Of a DNA stretch of 46,705 bases, positions 43,819 to 46,705 are shown piece after piece. The position numbers and the translations under genes were made by a program. The notes under the pieces were generated by a model, which did no database searches, had not been told where the DNA came from, and was given only the letters and a program-made list of their open reading frames with translations. This DNA is from Verrucomicrobiota bacterium (GTDB taxonomy: Bacteria > Verrucomicrobiota > Verrucomicrobiia > Opitutales > Opitutaceae): positions 1-46,705 of the forward strand of contig CAUJJL010000082.1 of NCBI GenBank assembly GCA_963205455.1, written 5' to 3'. Positions within the stretch are counted from its first letter, which is position 1. Every line of letters starts with the position of its first letter.

Positions 43819-44670
43819 ATGCCTAGCCTGGCAGAACTTCCTCGCAGCACAACCATCGAACTCCCGCGCGCGGCTTCGACGTTGCCGATTTCCGTCGTCG
43901 TGGTCGCCCGCAATGAGGCCCGGAACCTTCCGCGGTGCCTCGCAAGCGTCCATGGCTGGGTCTCAGAGATCGTGGTGGCGCTCAACAACACGACAGACGA
44001 GAGTGCAGCGATTGCAGCGAAGTATGGCGCGCGTGTGGTCTCCCTGGAGTGGAAGGGGTTTCGCGACACCAAGAATGCAGCCCTTGATCTCGCCCGTTTC
44101 CACTGGGCGCTTTGTCTCGACGCCGACGAAGAGGTTTCCCTTCCCTTACGGACCGAGTTTGAAAGGGCTTTCCGCAGCGGCGCCGTGTTCCGCCATGCCG
44201 GAGTGCGATTTCCCAGGAAGGTTTGGTTCATCGATCGATGGATCACCCACGGTGACTGGTATCCCGACCTCTCGCTGCGACTGGTGGATCGCCGCAAGGC
44301 CCGATGGGGCGGTGACGCCTTCGTGCATGAGAAATTGGAGTGCGACGGCCCCGTCCTTCGGCTCCACGGCGACCTGCACCATTATTCCTTTCCCAGTCTC
44401 GCAAGCCAGGTCGGCAAAATAAATCTGTTTGCCGAGCTTTTTGTTCAGCAACAGGAGGCCCGCGGAGCACAATTTTCGGTCACGAGCACGCTCTTTCGAT
44501 CGGCCTGGCGCTTTTTCCGTGGCTACGTCCTCAGGCTGGGCTTCCTCGACGGTTTTCCAGGGCTCTACATCGCGGGATCCAATGCATTTGGCGTCTTTGC
44601 TCGCGGCAGCCGCTTGTACGAAGCAGGCCGCCACCGCGATCCGCCACCGCTTTCAGCATCGCGGCATTAG
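43819..44670 (+). CDS. Glycosyltransferase family 2 (WaaE/KdtX-like)
   Basis: A 283-residue protein. The GT-A core is at the N-terminus: ISVVVVARNEARNLPRCLAS, EIVVALNNTTDESAAIAAKYGARV, and the metal-binding DAD-type motif in WALCLDADEEVS. VRFPRKVWFIDRWITHGDWYPDLSLRLVDRRKARWGGDAFVHEKLE is the acceptor-side stretch typical of WaaE, the enzyme adding glucose to the lipopolysaccharide inner core. It follows the GT9 gene and an MsbA-like exporter. The C-terminal 60 residues contain a hydrophobic FRSAWRFFRGYVLRLGFLDG that may bind the membrane. Confidence 0.86.
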   Translation: MPSLAELPRSTTIELPRAASTLPISVVVVARNEARNLPRCLASVHGWVSEIVVALNNTTDESAAIAAKYGARVVSLEWKGFRDTKNAALDLARFHWALCLDADEEVSLPLRTEFERAFRSGAVFRHAGVRFPRKVWFIDRWITHGDWYPDLSLRLVDRRKARWGGDAFVHEKLECDGPVLRLHGDLHHYSFPSLASQVGKINLFAELFVQQQEARGAQFSVTSTLFRSAWRFFRGYVLRLGFLDGFPGLYIAGSNAFGVFARGSRLYEAGRHRDPPPLSASRH

Positions 44671-44739
44671 TTTGCCTCGCTCTCCGTCGCACGCATTGTC
44701 CTCCCTGCGAAAGCTCCGGCGCCTGCGCACTCCTAGGCC

Positions 44740-45129
44740 ATGGCCGATCCAGACCCTCCTCATTTCAGCAAGGTGGCAGAAGAACTGATTGGATCGCTGC
44801 GACGCATTCCGAGCGAGGACCCGGGAAACCTGCGCCGCCGTCCCGTGCGCGAGATCTCGCACCTTATCGGCGACCTCCGCGTCAAATACGGCATCGGCCT
44901 CGAAACTCCCGAGCAGGTTATTCGCGAGCATTGGGCTGCGATTGTCGGCTCCGCAAACGCCGCCTATTCTCACGCCAGCCAGATCGATCCCAAGGGACGG
45001 CTGATCGTATCTACAAGCCACGCCATCATTCGCAACGAGCTGTTCCTTCACCGCAAGGCCATCGTCGCGAAATTGCAAAAGCTCCCCGGATGCGAAAGCA
45101 TTCGTGAAATTCACTTGCGGGCTGGTTGA
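44740..45129 (+). CDS. DUF721/DciA-like protein
   Basis: A 129-residue protein. The middle and end fit DUF721: LETPEQVIREHWAAIVGSANAAYSHASQIDPKGRLIVSTSHAIIRNELFLHRKAIVAKLQKLPG, with the conserved W...IVG and the final surface-exposed strand-helix. DciA is the ancestral loader of the replicative helicase DnaB in bacteria lacking DnaC/DnaI. The N-terminal 50 residues are charged and poorly conserved. Its stop codon is followed directly by a GC-rich hairpin. Confidence 0.75.
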   Translation: MADPDPPHFSKVAEELIGSLRRIPSEDPGNLRRRPVREISHLIGDLRVKYGIGLETPEQVIREHWAAIVGSANAAYSHASQIDPKGRLIVSTSHAIIRNELFLHRKAIVAKLQKLPGCESIREIHLRAG

Positions 45130-45352
45130 GCGCAAGTTTGCGCTTGCGCCTCGATGGCCAGATCGGGAATCTCGCCCCTTGCGTTAGTGGAAGCCCGTCC
45201 GGTTACGGGCGCCCACCATGCCTGGTCCCGCATCCCGCGGGATTGGAACGGTGCCATCGGCCGAAGCTGCGGTTCTCCCCGCAGATGACGCGGGTGACAC
45301 GGGAGCAGCCCCAAGCCACTCCCCTTCAGGCGTGAAACTCTGTCAAATAACC
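45130..45352 (+). promoter_or_regulatory. Structured leader before rpsO, possible S15 autoregulatory RNA
   Basis: This 223-base gap has no convincing gene but holds several GC hairpins in a row. One is GCGCAAG/CTTGCGC (45130-45149), next to the dciA stop and perhaps its terminator. The second is GCCCGT/ACGGGC enclosed by GTGG/CCAC (45187-45216). The third is TCCCGC/GCGGGA (45226-45242), which two G-U pairs can lengthen. The fourth is CTGCGG/CCGCAG (45267-45284). S15 is known to repress its own message by binding leader RNA, with different structures in different phyla, so this is a candidate site. An in-frame extension of rpsO to 45218 is not family-like. Confidence 0.38.
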
Positions 45353-45616
45353 ATGTCAACTGTCGCAAAACCCGATATCATCGCCCAATACAAGATTCAC
45401 GAAAAGGACACCGGCTCGTCCGAAGTTCAAATCGCCCTGCTTACCGCGCGCATCAATCACTTGACTGAGCATCTGCGGTCGCATCGCAAGGACTTCCACA
45501 GTCGCCGAGGTCTTCTTCAAATGGCCAGCCGCCGCCGCAAGCTCCTCGACTACTTGAAACGCCACGACCTGGCAAAGTACTCCGAGCTCCTGCAAAAGCT
45601 GAGCCTCCGTAAATAG
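45353..45616 (+). CDS. rpsO: 30S ribosomal protein S15
   Basis: An 87-residue protein, the normal length, from [20 protein letters not shown]. The S15 signature is intact: [36 protein letters not shown], then [28 protein letters not shown]. It binds the 16S rRNA three-way junction early in small-subunit assembly. It is followed by pnp, as in many bacteria. No ribosome site is seen. Confidence 0.97.
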   Translation: MSTVAKPDIIAQYKIHEKDTGSSEVQIALLTARINHLTEHLRSHRKDFHSRRGLLQMASRRRKLLDYLKRHDLAKYSELLQKLSLRK

Positions 45617-45627
45617 TTTCTCCACTG

Positions 45628-45656
45628 GCGGGCGATCCGATACGCGGGTCGCCCGC
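45628..45656 (+). terminator. Strong hairpin after rpsO
   Basis: GCGGGCGA (45628-45635) and TCGCCCGC (45649-45656) form a perfect eight-base-pair stem, 11 bases after the rpsO stop. There is no long T tract, so it may be a weak terminator or a processing or stabilising hairpin between rpsO and pnp. Confidence 0.45.
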
Positions 45657-45917
45657 TGTCCTTTGGGACTCTCGACTCAGACCGGGACATTTCCGAATAG
45701 CGCCACCGCCACATTCCCAGGCGGCCAATGGATCTAACCGGAAATTTCTCGAGACTGACGGGAAAGCGGGAAAACGCCCTCCACCCTCCCCGAGCGTCAC
45801 AACGACGCCGCCGGGGTTCAAATGAACATGCGAAACCCGCATGACTGAAATACCCGATCCCTCCTCTTTGGCGGCAATCCGCCCGCCCTGGGATCGCATG
45901 AAGCAAATCCATCAACT
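45657..45917 (+). promoter_or_regulatory. Leader region before pnp with several small hairpins
   Basis: With the hairpin after rpsO, this makes a 301-base gap without a supported gene. Short hairpins are GCGTC/GACGC (45794-45808), CATGCG/CGCATG (45827-45843) and GGCGG/CCGCC (45870-45883). In Escherichia coli the pnp leader is cut by RNase III and then controlled by PNPase itself; a comparable control here is possible but not shown. Confidence 0.3.
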
Positions 45918-46705
45918 ATGAATCAGAAATACACTGTTGCCGTTCCCGGAATGGGAATGACGTTCTCCACCGGTTCGATCGCGCAGCTCGCCAACGGCGC
46001 TGTCAATGTCTGCGTCGGCGAAACCAATGTCTTCGTCACCGCCTGTGTCGCCCAAAGCATGCGTCCGGGTCAGGACTTCTTCCCCCTCACAGTCGACTAC
46101 CGCGAAAAATACGCCGCAGCCGGTCGTTTTCCCGGCGGCTACTTCAAGCGCGAGGGTCGCCCTTCCGAAAAGGAAATCCTAACCTCCCGGCTCTGCGACC
46201 GCCCCTGCCGTCCGCTTTTCCCGGAAGGCTTCCTGAATGAGGTCCAGATCATCGGCCAACTCATGTCGGCCGACCAGATGAACGAAGCCGATATTCCCAT
46301 GGTGAATGGGGCCTCCGCCGCCCTCGCCATTTCAGACATCCCTTGGGCCGGTCCGATCGCTGCCGTCCGCGTGGCCCAAATTGACGGTCAATTTGTCGCC
46401 AACCCGACCATCGAGCAGATGTTCGCCAGCACGCTCGACCTCATCTATGTCGGCACCGAGAGGGACATGCTGATGATTGAGGGTTCCGCCGACCAGATCA
46501 GCGAGGAGCGTTTTATCGAGGCTCTCGCGTTCGGGCATCAGGCAATCCAGCCGATTCTGCAGGCAATCAGGGAATTGGTCGCGCTTTGCGGCAAGCCGAA
46601 GTCCACCTTCCCCCTGGTCGGCGCCACGCCCGAAGCCCGCGCCATCATCGAGCGCGTCGTGCCCGCGGACCGTATCGCCGGGGCAATCTTCGGAAAGGAA
46701 AAGGC
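45918..46705 (+). CDS. pnp: Polyribonucleotide nucleotidyltransferase (PNPase), N-terminal part
   Basis: The gene begins at the ATG giving [20 protein letters not shown] and runs off the window without a stop; about 262 residues are seen of roughly 700. The first RNase PH-like domain is clear: [66 protein letters not shown], and [16 protein letters not shown]. PNPase degrades RNA 3' to 5' with phosphate and forms a trimer in the degradosome. It follows rpsO after a hairpin-rich gap. Confidence 0.97.
   Translation, partial: MNQKYTVAVPGMGMTFSTGSIAQLANGAVNVCVGETNVFVTACVAQSMRPGQDFFPLTVDYREKYAAAGRFPGGYFKREGRPSEKEILTSRLCDRPCRPLFPEGFLNEVQIIGQLMSADQMNEADIPMVNGASAALAISDIPWAGPIAAVRVAQIDGQFVANPTIEQMFASTLDLIYVGTERDMLMIEGSADQISEERFIEALAFGHQAIQPILQAIRELVALCGKPKSTFPLVGATPEARAIIERVVPADRIAGAIFGKEK

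Noticed and set aside
45200..45340. Cobalamin-riboswitch-like string (GGAGCAGCCCC...GCCACT) in the rpsO leader
   Set aside because: Only short fragments match; the GGGAAGGC-like core and the B12-box (AGCCAGGAGACC) are missing, and the gene downstream is ribosomal.
45218..45352. N-terminal extension of rpsO in the same frame
   Set aside because: S15 normally begins close to the chosen ATG, and the extra 45 residues are low-complexity Ala/Pro/Gly without likeness to the family.
1..46705. CRISPR arrays, tRNA or rRNA genes, insertion sequences, phage genes
   Set aside because: No spaced repeats, cloverleaf sequences, transposase or integrase motifs were seen on either strand.

Overview
The window looks like a chromosomal segment of a free-living, Gram-negative member of the Verrucomicrobiota, most likely Opitutales/Opitutaceae. 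This rests on gene content and on GC-rich coding sequence, not on any database match. Pointers are an oversized GreA of the kind otherwise known from Chlamydiae, a DUF1800/DUF1501 secreted pair, several Gfo/Idh/MocA oxidoreductases, a pyrophosphate-dependent phosphofructokinase, and outer-membrane genes (lpxA, an MsbA-like exporter, a GT9 and a WaaE-like GT2). Almost none of the starts has a recognisable Shine-Dalgarno sequence.

Layout. 1-7.4 kb is an accessory sugar-catabolism locus: the end of a TIM-barrel isomerase, two Gfo/Idh/MocA dehydrogenases, a LacI regulator divergent from a third dehydrogenase, and a secreted six-hairpin glycosidase-like protein. 7.6-10.5 kb holds pfp (with a clear intrinsic terminator) and purB, both on the minus strand. 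10.7-15.4 kb is a plus-strand run: a SWIM-SNF2 helicase, a LysM/amidase, and a translationally coupled set of a possible membrane microprotein, a small membrane protein and a methyltransferase. 15.4-18.9 kb is the minus-strand operon aroB - unknown - lpxA - pdxA.

19.0-26.0 kb is mainly envelope and export: DoxX, the DUF1800/DUF1501 pair, an MFS transporter and a lipoprotein aspartyl protease with a PDZ domain. 26.1-33.6 kb holds rsmB, divergent greA-fusion, DUF4870, an ArsR-methyltransferase fusion, and minus-strand ispE and ptsI. 33.6-35.5 kb is pyrF-ispD-ispF, which with ispE covers three consecutive-to-late MEP pathway steps (ispD, ispE, ispF). 35.5-40.9 kb is an oligopeptide ABC importer with two tandem binding lipoproteins and two permeases but no ATPases. 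40.9-45.1 kb has an MsbA-like exporter, two glycosyltransferases (probably LPS core) and a DciA-like protein. The window ends in rpsO-pnp, the conserved S15/PNPase pair, with hairpin-rich leaders before both genes; pnp runs off the right edge.

No tRNA, rRNA, CRISPR array, insertion sequence, integrase or prophage gene was seen. Most of the window is core metabolism. The least explained parts are the oxidoreductase locus, the microprotein-led coupled cassette, the unknown gene between aroB and lpxA, and the structured leaders around rpsO.
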